From: Silicimonas sp.
GTDB lineage: Bacteria > Pseudomonadota > Alphaproteobacteria > Rhodobacterales > Rhodobacteraceae
Length of the DNA stretch: 42,647 bases
Assembly: GCA_013002465.1 (NCBI GenBank)
Contig: JABDJO010000021.1
Location: 1-42,647 of the forward strand
Direction of reading: 5' to 3'
Below are positions 17,036 through 25,209 of this stretch, piece by piece; position 1 is the stretch's first letter; each line of letters starts with the position of its first letter. The notes below the pieces were generated by a model. It was not told the origin of the DNA. It saw only the letters and a program-made list of their open reading frames with translations, and made no database searches. The translations under genes were made by a program, and so were the position numbers.

Positions 17036-18132
17036 CAGCGACCCGACGCCGGTCCAAGGACGCGTGTGACATGCCCCATCTTGCGACCCGGCCGTGCCTC
17101 GGCCTTGCCATAGATTTGAAGCCGCGCGCCGGTCTCGCCCGATATGCCCGGCGCCAAATCCAGATCGTCGCCGATCAGATTGGTCATCTCGACATTGGAA
17201 TGCCTGACAGGATCAACCAGCGGCCAACCCGCAATGGCCCTAATATGCTGCTCGAACTGGTCGATTACCGCTCCGGCTTCGGTCCAATGACCCGAATTGT
17301 GAACGCGCGGCGCAAATTCGTTTACCATTAAACTATCGTCAACCTCAAATAACTCGACCCCGATCACGCCGACATAATCCAGCGCGGCCAGAAGCGTGCC
17401 GGCGATGCCGAATGCCCTTTCGCGCAGTTCCGGCGAAATTGCAGCCGGGACCTTTGTCGTTTGCAAGATCCCGTCCCGGTGGTGGTTCTCGCCAGGCTCG
17501 AAACAGGCGATCTGTCCGGTGATGCCACGCGCCGCGATAACGCTGATTTCACGCTTGAAGGACACGAACCCTTCCAGCACCGCGTCCGCCTCTTTCATGG
17601 CATCCAGTGCCGCCGGGGCACCATGGGCATCCTTGATCCTTGCCTGCCCCTTGCCGTCATAGCCAAATCGCCGCGTCTTCAGAATGGCAGGCAGACCGAC
17701 ATCTACCAAACCCTGAGCGAGTTCGCCCGCCGCATCGGTCGCCCCGCAATGAACCGGCGCGAAGGCTGCGGTGGTCAGCCCGATTTCATTCAGAAAACTC
17801 TTTTCTTCCAGCCGATCCTGGCTAACGGCCAAAGCGCGGCGGTTGGGGCGGATCGGGACCTTGGCTTCGATCCGATCCAGTGCTTCGGTCGGAACGTTTT
17901 CAAATTCATAAGTGACAACATCGACAGCCTCGGCAAAGGCATCAAGGGCGGACGCATCGCTGTAGTCAGCCGAATAGGTCTTTTGAGCGACCTCGCTTGC
18001 GGGCGGTGCGGCCCCGGGTTCAAAGACATGCACATGGAAGCCAAGGCGTGCCGCCGCCATCGCCAGCATGCGGCCCAATTGGCCACCACCCAGAATGCCA
18101 ATCGTCTGGCCCGGCTTTAAAGGGTCAGTCAT
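17035..18132 (-). CDS. purK: N5-carboxyaminoimidazole ribonucleotide synthase
   Basis: A 365-residue ATP-grasp enzyme that carboxylates 5-aminoimidazole ribonucleotide with ATP and bicarbonate to N5-CAIR in de novo purine synthesis. The N-terminus [20 protein letters not shown] is diagnostic. [32 protein letters not shown] and the late [12 protein letters not shown] cover the ATP-grasp loops and metal ligands. ATG 18132 gives the family-like start MTDPLKPG; the open frame reaches 18264 but that part lies over purE. It overlaps purE by 8 bases and passes its product directly to PurE. The Nudix gene follows with TGATG coupling. Confidence 0.95.
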   Translation of the reverse strand: MTDPLKPGQTIGILGGGQLGRMLAMAAARLGFHVHVFEPGAAPPASEVAQKTYSADYSDASALDAFAEAVDVVTYEFENVPTEALDRIEAKVPIRPNRRALAVSQDRLEEKSFLNEIGLTTAAFAPVHCGATDAAGELAQGLVDVGLPAILKTRRFGYDGKGQARIKDAHGAPAALDAMKEADAVLEGFVSFKREISVIAARGITGQIACFEPGENHHRDGILQTTKVPAAISPELRERAFGIAGTLLAALDYVGVIGVELFEVDDSLMVNEFAPRVHNSGHWTEAGAVIDQFEQHIRAIAGWPLVDPVRHSNVEMTNLIGDDLDLAPGISGETGARLQIYGKAEARPGRKMGHVTRVLGPASGR

Positions 18133-18610
18133 CAACCGGCTCCTCGGGAATCGACGCCGACAACGCCGCGCGCCAATCATCCAGACGACTTGCGAGATCG
18201 GGGTCAGACAGGGCCAGAATCCCAACAGCCATGAGCCCGGCGTTTTTCGCGCCCCCGGCCCCAATGGCCATGGTGGCCACGGGATAGCCCCGGGGCATTT
18301 GAAGGATCGAGTAAAGGCTATCGACGCCCTTCAGACTGCGCGTTTCAACCGGCACCCCAATCACAGGCAGGCGCGTCTTTGAGGCCATCATGCCAGGCAA
18401 ATGCGCAGCACCCCCCGCCCCGGCAATGATCACCTGTAGGCCCCGGTCGATTGCCGTTTTGCCATACTCCCACAACCGATCGGGCGTACGATGCGCGGAC
18501 ACGATCCGGACTTCGTGGGAAACGCCCAGTTCATCAAGCACCTCGGCGGCGAATTTCATTGTCGACCAGTCAGACTGGCTGCCCATGATGATGCCGACTT
18601 TTGCTGTCAT
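18125..18610 (-). CDS. purE: N5-carboxyaminoimidazole ribonucleotide mutase
   Basis: A 161-residue class I PurE that moves the carboxyl group of N5-CAIR to carbon 4, giving CAIR for purine synthesis. Active-site segments are [21 protein letters not shown] with the catalytic His, and the [15 protein letters not shown] loop. [11 protein letters not shown] is the usual late motif. ATG 18610 gives [14 protein letters not shown]; the frame extends five codons upstream to 18625 with no support. It is the first gene of purE-purK-Nudix. The 57-base gap to the DUF465 gene shows no clear promoter, so the operon might begin further upstream. Confidence 0.95.
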   Translation of the reverse strand: MTAKVGIIMGSQSDWSTMKFAAEVLDELGVSHEVRIVSAHRTPDRLWEYGKTAIDRGLQVIIAGAGGAAHLPGMMASKTRLPVIGVPVETRSLKGVDSLYSILQMPRGYPVATMAIGAGGAKNAGLMAVGILALSDPDLASRLDDWRAALSASIPEEPVDD

Positions 18611-18667
18611 GATTGATCCCCGCAACTCGGCGCGACCCTAACGTCGGGTGACGGTCGCCGCAATCGC

Positions 18668-18889
18668 TCAGGCGATGATATCGGGCGTGATCCGGTCCTC
18701 GATCGCCGCGATTTTGTCTTTCAGCGCCAGCTTCTGCTTTTTCAGCCGCCGGATCGTCAGGGCATCGCCACCGGTGGCCTGCAACGCCGAAATCGCCTCG
18801 TCCAGATCGCGATGCTCGCGCCGAAACGTCGCAAGCTCGACGCGCAGCACGTCCTCGGTTTTCATCTTTTCTGACGAATGTTGCGTCAT
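18668..18889 (-). CDS. DUF465 / YdcH-like small protein
   Basis: A 73-residue highly charged helical protein of the DUF465 (YdcH) family: VELATFRREHRDLDEAISAL followed by TIRRLKKQKLALKDKIAAIE. Two helices with heptad-like leucine spacing suggest a coiled-coil hairpin. The function of the family is not established. A CtrA-like box lies 28-43 bases upstream of its start and is the best clue to its control. On the other side of that box is the heat-shock operon. Confidence 0.85.
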   Translation of the reverse strand: MTQHSSEKMKTEDVLRVELATFRREHRDLDEAISALQATGGDALTIRRLKKQKLALKDKIAAIEDRITPDIIA

Positions 18890-18916
18890 CTAACGACCTT
18901 TTTCGGTGGTTCGCGG

Positions 18917-18932
18917 TTAAATTAACCTTAAC
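18917..18932. promoter_or_regulatory. CtrA-like binding site
   Basis: TTAA (18917-18920), seven bases, then TTAAC (18928-18932) matches the CtrA consensus TTAA-N7-TTAAC exactly. The left part also forms the 13-base palindrome GGTTAA-A-TTAACC (18915-18927). It lies between the divergent DUF465 and hsp20 genes and is closer to the DUF465 start. One short motif can occur by chance. Confidence 0.45.
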
Positions 18933-18958
18933 AGACCATTGGGCAAAGGGTTTTGACC

Positions 18959-18988
18959 CTTGCGAAACTTTTCTGCTCTCCCCATATT
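18959..18988 (+). promoter_or_regulatory. RpoH (sigma-32) heat-shock promoter of hsp20
   Basis: CTTGCGA (18959-18965) and CCCCATATT (18980-18988) are 14 bases apart, close to the sigma-32 consensus CTTGAA-N13/14-CCCCAT. It lies 65 bases upstream of the hsp20 ATG. Given the target gene, this is a strong match. Confidence 0.75.
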
Positions 18989-19052
18989 TTTTCAGGAAGG
19001 GGCTGCCACATTGGGGCCCTGACATTCGTCGCTTGGACCAAAGGACGACAAT

Positions 19053-19463
19053 ATGAGCAAGCTGACCTTGGGGACCCATCCCTTTCTTCTTGGCTTTGAC
19101 CAACTGGAGCGGTTGGTCGAACGCACCGCGAAGACCGAGAACGGGTATCCCCCCTATAACATTGAACATGTTAGCGAAAATGCCTTTCGCATTACTCTTG
19201 CGGTGGCTGGATTCGCTGATGAAGACCTGTCGATCACCATCGAAGACCGTCAATTGGTGGTTCGCGGTGCGCACGCCAGCGAGGATGACGAACGGGTATT
19301 TCTGCACCGCGGCATCGCTGCCCGACAGTTTCAACGGACCTTTTTGCTGGCTGACGGCGTTGACGTGTCGGGAGCAGCACTCGCAAACGGATTATTGCAC
19401 ATTGATCTGGCCCGAAGCGTTCCAGACAAGGTTGTACAGACAGTCCGCATTGAAAAGAGGTGA
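19053..19463 (+). CDS. Hsp20-family small heat-shock protein
   Basis: A 136-residue alpha-crystallin-domain chaperone of the IbpA type. The domain runs from about residue 34 (YPPYNIEHVSENAFRITLAV) through EDLSITIEDRQLVVRGAH to about 125, with the dimerisation strand and the ANGLLHIDLARSVPD end. It holds unfolded proteins for refolding by DnaK and GroEL. The N-terminal arm includes PFLLGFDQLERLVERT, common to alphaproteobacterial IbpA-like proteins. An RpoH-type promoter precedes it. It is followed after 6 bases by the DUF1150 gene, and groESL lies just beyond, convergent. Confidence 0.92.
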   Translation: MSKLTLGTHPFLLGFDQLERLVERTAKTENGYPPYNIEHVSENAFRITLAVAGFADEDLSITIEDRQLVVRGAHASEDDERVFLHRGIAARQFQRTFLLADGVDVSGAALANGLLHIDLARSVPDKVVQTVRIEKR

Positions 19464-19469
19464 GGCGCC

Positions 19470-19697
19470 GTGAATACACCTTTTGATTTCAAGGACTTGA
19501 GCCATCAGAGACTGGTTTACGTCCGCCCCGTGGATGTCGCCGAACTGCCCGACGAAGTGCGCAACCAAGCCCAAGGGCACGACCAAGTTTACGCGGTCCA
19601 CGCGCCTGACGGCGAACGCCTTGCACTGGTGGCGAACAGGGAACTTGCCTTTCTTCTTGCCCGCCAGAACGACTTTGCGCCGGTGAACGTGCATTAG
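19470..19697 (+). CDS. DUF1150 family protein
   Basis: A 75-residue protein matching the DUF1150 family of alphaproteobacteria: YVRPVDVAELPDEVRNQAQG, then VYAVHAPDGERLALVANREL and ending AFLLARQNDFAPVNVH. It starts with GTG 6 bases after hsp20, with GAGG upstream. Its molecular function is not established. The pairing with a small heat-shock protein is what I recall of the family and suggests a stress role. It should be transcribed from the same RpoH-type promoter. The shared terminator with groEL follows. Confidence 0.85.
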   Translation: MNTPFDFKDLSHQRLVYVRPVDVAELPDEVRNQAQGHDQVYAVHAPDGERLALVANRELAFLLARQNDFAPVNVH

Positions 19698-19756
19698 GGC
19701 ACACTCTTGAAGAGAATGCGGATCGGGGTCTTTTCAAGACGTCAGTTCCAATCACG

Positions 19757-19790
19757 AAAAAGGGCGCCCTGAGGCGCCCTTTCCTTTTTT
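19757..19790. terminator. Bidirectional terminator between DUF1150 and groEL
   Basis: AGGGCGCC (19761-19768) pairs with GGCGCCCT (19773-19780) around CTGA, extended by A-T pairs. A T-run (19785-19790) follows on the plus strand and an A-run precedes the stem, so it can stop both hsp20-DUF1150 and groESL transcripts. Confidence 0.85.
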
Positions 19791-19808
19791 CAAGCCTTGT
19801 GTGGCAGC

Positions 19809-21479
<1,671 letters not shown>

Positions 21480-21490
21480 TTAAGGCGAGA

Positions 21491-21778
21491 TCAGGCGATG
21501 ATGCCCAGGATGTCGCTTTCTTTCATGATCAGCAGTTCTTCGCCGTCCAGCGTGATCTCGGTGCCCGACCATTTGCCGAACAGGATCTTGTCGCCTTTCT
21601 TGACGTCCATCGCGATGCGCTCGCCATCTTCGTCTTTTGCGCCCGCGCCAACGGATACAACTTTGCCCTCGGCGGGCTTTTCTTTCGCGTTATCGGGGAT
21701 GATCAGACCACCTGTGGTCTTTTCGTCGCTTTCCACGCGGCGCACGACAACACGGTCATGAAGCGGAGTGAATGCCAT
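21491..21778 (-). CDS. groES: Co-chaperonin GroES
   Basis: A 95-residue GroES lid subunit, seven of which cap the GroEL ring. [31 protein letters not shown] contains the mobile loop (TTGGLIIPD), and the end [19 protein letters not shown] is standard. ATG 21778 is chosen; the frame reaches 21820 but that part lies over the CIRCE element, where a start is not expected. AGGAGC lies just upstream. It is the first gene of the groESL operon. Confidence 0.97.
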   Translation of the reverse strand: MAFTPLHDRVVVRRVESDEKTTGGLIIPDNAKEKPAEGKVVSVGAGAKDEDGERIAMDVKKGDKILFGKWSGTEITLDGEELLIMKESDILGIIA

Positions 21779-21809
21779 TTGTGAACGCTCCTTGGTTCGT
21801 TTTTCTCTT

Positions 21810-21836
21810 TTAGCACTCACCTCAAATGAGTGCTAA
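21810..21836. promoter_or_regulatory. CIRCE element (HrcA operator)
   Basis: TTAGCACTC (21810-21818), nine bases, then GAGTGCTAA (21828-21836): a perfect copy of the CIRCE consensus with its usual 9-base spacer. It lies 32 bases upstream of the groES start and downstream of the -10 box, so HrcA bound here would block groESL transcription. Confidence 0.96.
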
Positions 21837-21843
21837 CGGAGCG

Positions 21844-21872
21844 GAAATAGGCAAAGCAAAGCCCTCTGTCAA
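21844..21872 (-). promoter_or_regulatory. groESL promoter
   Basis: On the minus strand TTGACA (21867-21872), a 17-base spacer and TATTTC (21844-21849) form a housekeeping promoter. The same DNA reads TTG-N18-CCTATTT, which also fits the alphaproteobacterial RpoH form (CTTG-N17/18-CYTATNT) except for its first base. Dual sigma-70 and RpoH control plus CIRCE repression is therefore plausible. Confidence 0.75.
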
Positions 21873-21986
21873 CAGGATCGGCGGGCAAAACTTTGTATGG
21901 CCCTGCAGGGGCGATTCCTGCGCCTACCGCCTTTTTTCTGCCGAAGAATGCGGTCAGGATGCGCGGAACCAAATCTGAGGTTTACC

Positions 21987-22967
21987 ATGTTTCGTATGTT
22001 CGTACTTTTGGCAACTGCATTCCTTCCTCTGGCAGGCATGGCACAAACCTGCGGCACGGCCGATCTGATTGAGGAATTGTCCGATGCCGATCGTGCCCGG
22101 CTCGATGCACTGGTTGCCCCGCACCCCTACCCGGAGGGTAATATCTGGCGGGCCGAAAGGAACGGCAAGACCGTCACCGTGGTCGGCACGATCCACCTTC
22201 CCGATCCCCGGCTTCAAGGCATTGTCGACCAGGTCAAACCCGACCTTTTGAATGCCGATCTTCTGATCATCGAAGCCTCGGCCGAAGACGAGGCCAGCAT
22301 TCAGACACTCGCCGCGAACCAGCCCGAGATGTTCTTTATCACCGAAGGCCCGACGTTGATTGATCTGCTGTCCGAAGACGAATGGGCCAAGGTCACCGAC
22401 CGCCTCGCGGTCCTTGGCATGCCTGGCTTTCTGGCCGCAAAGTTTCAGCCCTGGTATCTTTCAATGACGCTGGCAATCCCGCCCTGTGCCATGTCCGCGA
22501 TCCAGTCCGGCGCCAAGGGCCTTGATCGCCAGCTTGAAGTTATCGCCAATGAAGCAGGCTTGCCCATTGCCACCTTGGACGACACCGAAGCGGTGCTGAG
22601 ATTGTTCGCCGACGAACCGGTCGACAAACAGTTGGACGGGTTGCGCATCGCCCTTGAAACACAGGCCGATGCCGATGCGTCGACTTCGACGTTGATAGAA
22701 GCCTATTTCGACGGTCGTGTGCGCGAAAGCTGGGAATATGGGCGCATCATGGTTGAAGCCTCGGGGATCGAAAACGGCGCCGAACTGTTCGAAGATGTGA
22801 ACCAATCCCTTCTGGTCGGACGGAACGAGGATTGGGAGCCCAAAATTGTGGAACTGATCGCAGGCAAAAACGCAATGATCGCGGTCGGCGCCGCGCACCT
22901 GTCGGGCGAAAGCGGTGTTCTTCGTTCGTTGGAGCGGGCCGGCTATAGCCTCAGCCGCCTCGAATGA
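21987..22967 (+). CDS. TraB/GumN family protein
   Basis: A 326-residue exported protein of the TraB/GumN superfamily. An N-terminal signal peptide (MFRMFVLLATAFLPLAGMAQ) precedes TCGTADLIEEL. The two family motifs are VVGTIHLPDP with the GTxH signature, and near the C-terminus AVGAAHLSGESG, each with a His proposed to bind metal. Some relatives (Tiki) are proteases, but bacterial functions are mostly unproven. ATG 21987 is preferred since TGAGG lies upstream and the signal peptide begins there; the frame opens at 21897. It overlaps the next exported-protein gene by 4 bases (ATGA), so the two are coupled. Confidence 0.85.
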   Translation: MFRMFVLLATAFLPLAGMAQTCGTADLIEELSDADRARLDALVAPHPYPEGNIWRAERNGKTVTVVGTIHLPDPRLQGIVDQVKPDLLNADLLIIEASAEDEASIQTLAANQPEMFFITEGPTLIDLLSEDEWAKVTDRLAVLGMPGFLAAKFQPWYLSMTLAIPPCAMSAIQSGAKGLDRQLEVIANEAGLPIATLDDTEAVLRLFADEPVDKQLDGLRIALETQADADASTSTLIEAYFDGRVRESWEYGRIMVEASGIENGAELFEDVNQSLLVGRNEDWEPKIVELIAGKNAMIAVGAAHLSGESGVLRSLERAGYSLSRLE

Positions 22968-23524
22968 TCCGTATTGCTGTCATAGCCGCGCTGACCGTCT
23001 GCCCTGCCCCATTGTTGGCGTGCGCCTGTTGCGCCGACCCGGGTCACCGCAGCGAAATCACCATGGCCGTCGACAATCTCGACGAACTCGCCGCCTCCAT
23101 TGGCCGAGCAAGGATTGCCAACCTTTATACCTCGGCATGCGGGTTTGACTGCGTTCAGGGCGTCACCAATCCCGAAGACAGTTACGTGGTGACGCACTCC
23201 GCAGACGGCAACACCATTTCTCTGACGTTGACCGGCGAGGAGTCCTCCGGCGCACTGACCCTGACACTTCCCGCCGTCGTCACGCTGACAAAAGCTGACC
23301 TTTTGCCGGAACCGGGGCCAACAACGGTCCTTTACACGGAATACTTCATGGATGTGTCGATCGCCGGCTCTGGCGCATTCGCAACCCCTCACATTATCCC
23401 GGGCCAACTGATTCTCTCCGGCCGCGGCAACCATTGCACCGACCCTTCGATGATAAGTCATTGGAGTCTGTTGGTGGCCACAGGCCCTGCCAACTACACG
23501 CTCTTTGGTGCGCTGTCCGAGTGA
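22964..23524 (+). CDS. Cysteine-rich exported protein, possible lipoprotein
   Basis: A 186-residue protein I do not recognise. The N-terminus MIRIAVIAALTVCPAPLLAC is a signal sequence ending in a possible lipobox (LLAC, Cys20), followed by ACCADPGHRSE. Cys-Gly-Phe-Asp-Cys (ACGFDCVQG) and a later Cys (NHCTD) suggest metal binding or disulfides. The middle and C-terminal parts are rich in Thr, Ser and Leu, with alternating polar and hydrophobic residues as in beta-sandwich domains. It is translated from an ATGA overlap with the TraB/GumN gene, implying a shared envelope role. Its 3' end overlaps the convergent EamA gene by 31 bases. Confidence 0.7.
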   Translation: MIRIAVIAALTVCPAPLLACACCADPGHRSEITMAVDNLDELAASIGRARIANLYTSACGFDCVQGVTNPEDSYVVTHSADGNTISLTLTGEESSGALTLTLPAVVTLTKADLLPEPGPTTVLYTEYFMDVSIAGSGAFATPHIIPGQLILSGRGNHCTDPSMISHWSLLVATGPANYTLFGALSE

Positions 23525-24423
23525 CGCATCTTCAGGCGATGTGCCCGGCTAACCATGTACTCGCGCCGAAGCGTGTATAACCCCGTTGCCACGATCAGCG
23601 CCGTGCCAAGCCAGGTCCAAAGGTCCGGCAATTGCCCGAACACCATCCACCCTGCAAACGTGCCCCAGATGATAAGCGTGTATTGCATCGGCGCGACGAT
23701 CACTGCCTGGGTCATCTCCAGGGCCTTGATCACACAAATTTCGGCCAGGCAGGACAAACTGGCGAGCATAGCCAATAGCATGATCTGATTTCCCGTGGGG
23801 GTTACCCAGACCCAGGGCAAAAACACGCCAACTGCAAGCACACCGGACACCGCTGTATAAGCCACCGTGGTGCTGGTCTTGTCGGTATCGGCAATCGCTC
23901 GACTGATGATCTGGCGACAGGCAAAGCAAAAGGCGGCAATGACAACAAGCCCAGCCGTCGGATGCATGACCCCAAGCCCGGGGCGAATGACGATCAACGA
24001 ACCGATGAACCCAAGCGTCACCGCGATCCAACGCCGCATGCCAACGGGCTCGCCCAACACCAAAGCCCCCATGACGGTGACAATGAAAGGCGCTAGAAAA
24101 CTGATCGCGACAGCATCTGCCAGCGCCACATTGCGCAAGGCAAAGATAAAGAGCGTGGCCGAACAAACCGCCAAAAGTCCCCGCGTCACCTGAAGAGTCA
24201 AATGCGAGGTCCGGAACAACGCCGTTCCCTGAATTGCGAAGAACATGGCCGCTCCGGCCAACAATCCCAATTGCCGGGTCCAGGCGATCTGAATTGGGTG
24301 CAATTCCTCGGTCAGAAACTTGGCTGTCGTATCGACCGCCGAGAACATGACCATCGCCAGCCCCATGAGCAAAAGACCCTTCCCGCTCTCCAGACGTCTG
24401 GCGGGCGGTGGCGCGGATGACAC
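23494..24423 (-). CDS. EamA/DMT-family transporter
   Basis: An inner-membrane protein of the drug/metabolite transporter superfamily with about ten helices in two EamA repeats. Features are LLLMGLAMVMFSAVDTTAKF as helix 1, AVAISFLAPFIVTVMGALVL ending repeat 1, and IVAPMQYTLIIWGTFAGWMV in repeat 2. The substrate cannot be inferred. The start is unclear. GTG 24423 gives 309 residues. AGGAG on the minus strand (24442-24446) instead sits 6 bases before an in-frame ATC at 24435, and the frame stays open to a TTG at 24522. The 3' end overlaps the exported-protein gene tail to tail. Confidence 0.8.
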   Translation of the reverse strand: MSSAPPPARRLESGKGLLLMGLAMVMFSAVDTTAKFLTEELHPIQIAWTRQLGLLAGAAMFFAIQGTALFRTSHLTLQVTRGLLAVCSATLFIFALRNVALADAVAISFLAPFIVTVMGALVLGEPVGMRRWIAVTLGFIGSLIVIRPGLGVMHPTAGLVVIAAFCFACRQIISRAIADTDKTSTTVAYTAVSGVLAVGVFLPWVWVTPTGNQIMLLAMLASLSCLAEICVIKALEMTQAVIVAPMQYTLIIWGTFAGWMVFGQLPDLWTWLGTALIVATGLYTLRREYMVSRAHRLKMRHSDSAPKSV

Positions 24424-24562
24424 GGTATGGGTGATAGAGCGCTCCTGATAAATGCTGCGTGTCACGTTCCGGGCGCGTGATCCATTGGTCAAGCGTTTCC
24501 TTTCGGCGCGCACCTGGATCAACGCCTTTGACAGGCCTCGAAATGCGCCTCAATCTGACTCC

Positions 24563-25036
24563 ATGAAGGTCGTGCGAAACACTCCGGACCAATTGATCGT
24601 CGCGGACATCCCTTGGATGATTGGCATATTCACGGTCATTTTCATCCTGATTTTCAGCTACATCGGGCTTTCCGAAGGCAATCTGTCAGGTCTGTTTTTC
24701 GCCCTTGTCGGGATCGCCGCCGGCGCACTTGCCTTCGTGGTTTTTGTCCGCCGCACCCAAGTGATCCTGGATCGCCCGAAGAACCGTCTGTTGCTTAGAA
24801 GCAGGTCGGTCCTCGGCTAATCTGCCAAAACCTTCGTCCTGTCCGAACTCAGCCACGCCGAACTTGAAGCCCACCCCGACCAAGACGGCGATCTCCTAGA
24901 GCGTCCAACCCTCGTCTTCACCGCCACCTCGGGAATGGGGCGCGTCCCGATTACCCGCAGCTACACAAACACCGGTGGCCCGGGCCTTGTTGTCGACGCC
25001 ATAAATTCATGGCTGGAACGCCATCCGCAGGCTTGA
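24563..25036 (+). pseudogene. Small membrane protein gene interrupted by an in-frame TAA
   Basis: From ATG 24563 the frame reads 85 codons: an N-terminal strand (MKVVRNTPDQLIVADIPW), two membrane helices (MIGIFTVIFILIFSYIGLS and LFFALVGIAAGALAFVVFV), then RRTQVILDRPKNRLLLRSRS. It meets TAA at 24818-24820. The same frame then stays open for 71 codons to TGA at 25034-25036 and still reads like protein: TFVLSELSHAELEAHPDQDG, later RPTLVFTATSGMGRVPIT, ending AINSWLERHPQA. The intact product would be about 157 residues, like two-helix alphaproteobacterial proteins with a C-terminal cytosolic domain. One changed base (TAC or similar to TAA) is the simplest cause; sequencing error or readthrough are alternatives. 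The function is unknown. Confidence 0.7.
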
Positions 25037-25061
25037 CTTCGCACCCCTAACCGCCTAATTC
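25033..25061 (+). promoter_or_regulatory. Promoter-like sequence upstream of the hairpin block
   Basis: TTGACT (25033-25038), a 17-base spacer and TAATTC (25056-25061). The arrangement matches the groESL promoter here (TTGACA-17-TATTTC). Transcription would start near 25068, at the edge of the first hairpin. It overlaps the stop codon of the broken gene. Confidence 0.5.
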
Positions 25062-25162
25062 CGCCCAGTCTCCGGGAGCATTCGATCTCCCGGTCCCTTG
25101 AAGGCAAGGGATCGCCCCCCATCAGCGCGTTGCGCCCATGGGGGCGTTTGGCGTTTAGGCGG
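25051..25162 (+). ncRNA. Candidate structured RNA or leader: three hairpins enclosed by complementary arms
   Basis: Three helices are packed with almost no unpaired linker. P2 is CCGGGAG (25072-25078) with CTCCCGG (25087-25093). P3 is TCCCTTG (25094-25100) with CAAGGGA (25105-25111) and loop AAGG. P4 is CGCCCCCCAT (25113-25122) with ATGGGGGCG (25138-25146), one bulged C, and an inner GCGC/GCGC stem. They are enclosed by P1: CCGCCTAA (25051-25058) with TTAGGCGG (25155-25162), plus CGCC (25062-25065) with GGCG (25150-25153). The whole folds as a four-way junction. I do not recognise it; it lacks the SRP RNA core. It ends 47 bases before ffh. If transcription starts near 25068, P1 is not fully in the RNA and only P2-P4 would form. 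Confidence 0.45.
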
Positions 25163-25176
25163 TCGGCAACTATGTC
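25148..25176 (+). promoter_or_regulatory. Possible second promoter directly before ffh
   Basis: TTGGCG (25148-25153), 17 bases, TATGTC (25171-25176). It lies within and just after the 3' arm of the hairpin block, about 33 bases before the ffh ATG. If active, ffh could be transcribed without the hairpins. The match is moderate. Confidence 0.35.
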
Positions 25177-25209
25177 GGTCAGGGATTAACAGGCAAAAGG
25201 GCCACGGGC

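Noticed and set aside
24452-24562. Upstream extension of the broken membrane-protein gene
   Set aside because: The 37 extra codons are basic and unlike the family start; MKVVRNTPDQL at 24563 gives a natural N-terminus.
25051-25162. SRP (4.5S) RNA or tRNA identity for the hairpin block
   Set aside because: The conserved SRP core around the GGAA tetraloop is not present, and the arms and loops do not match tRNA positions or the T-loop consensus.
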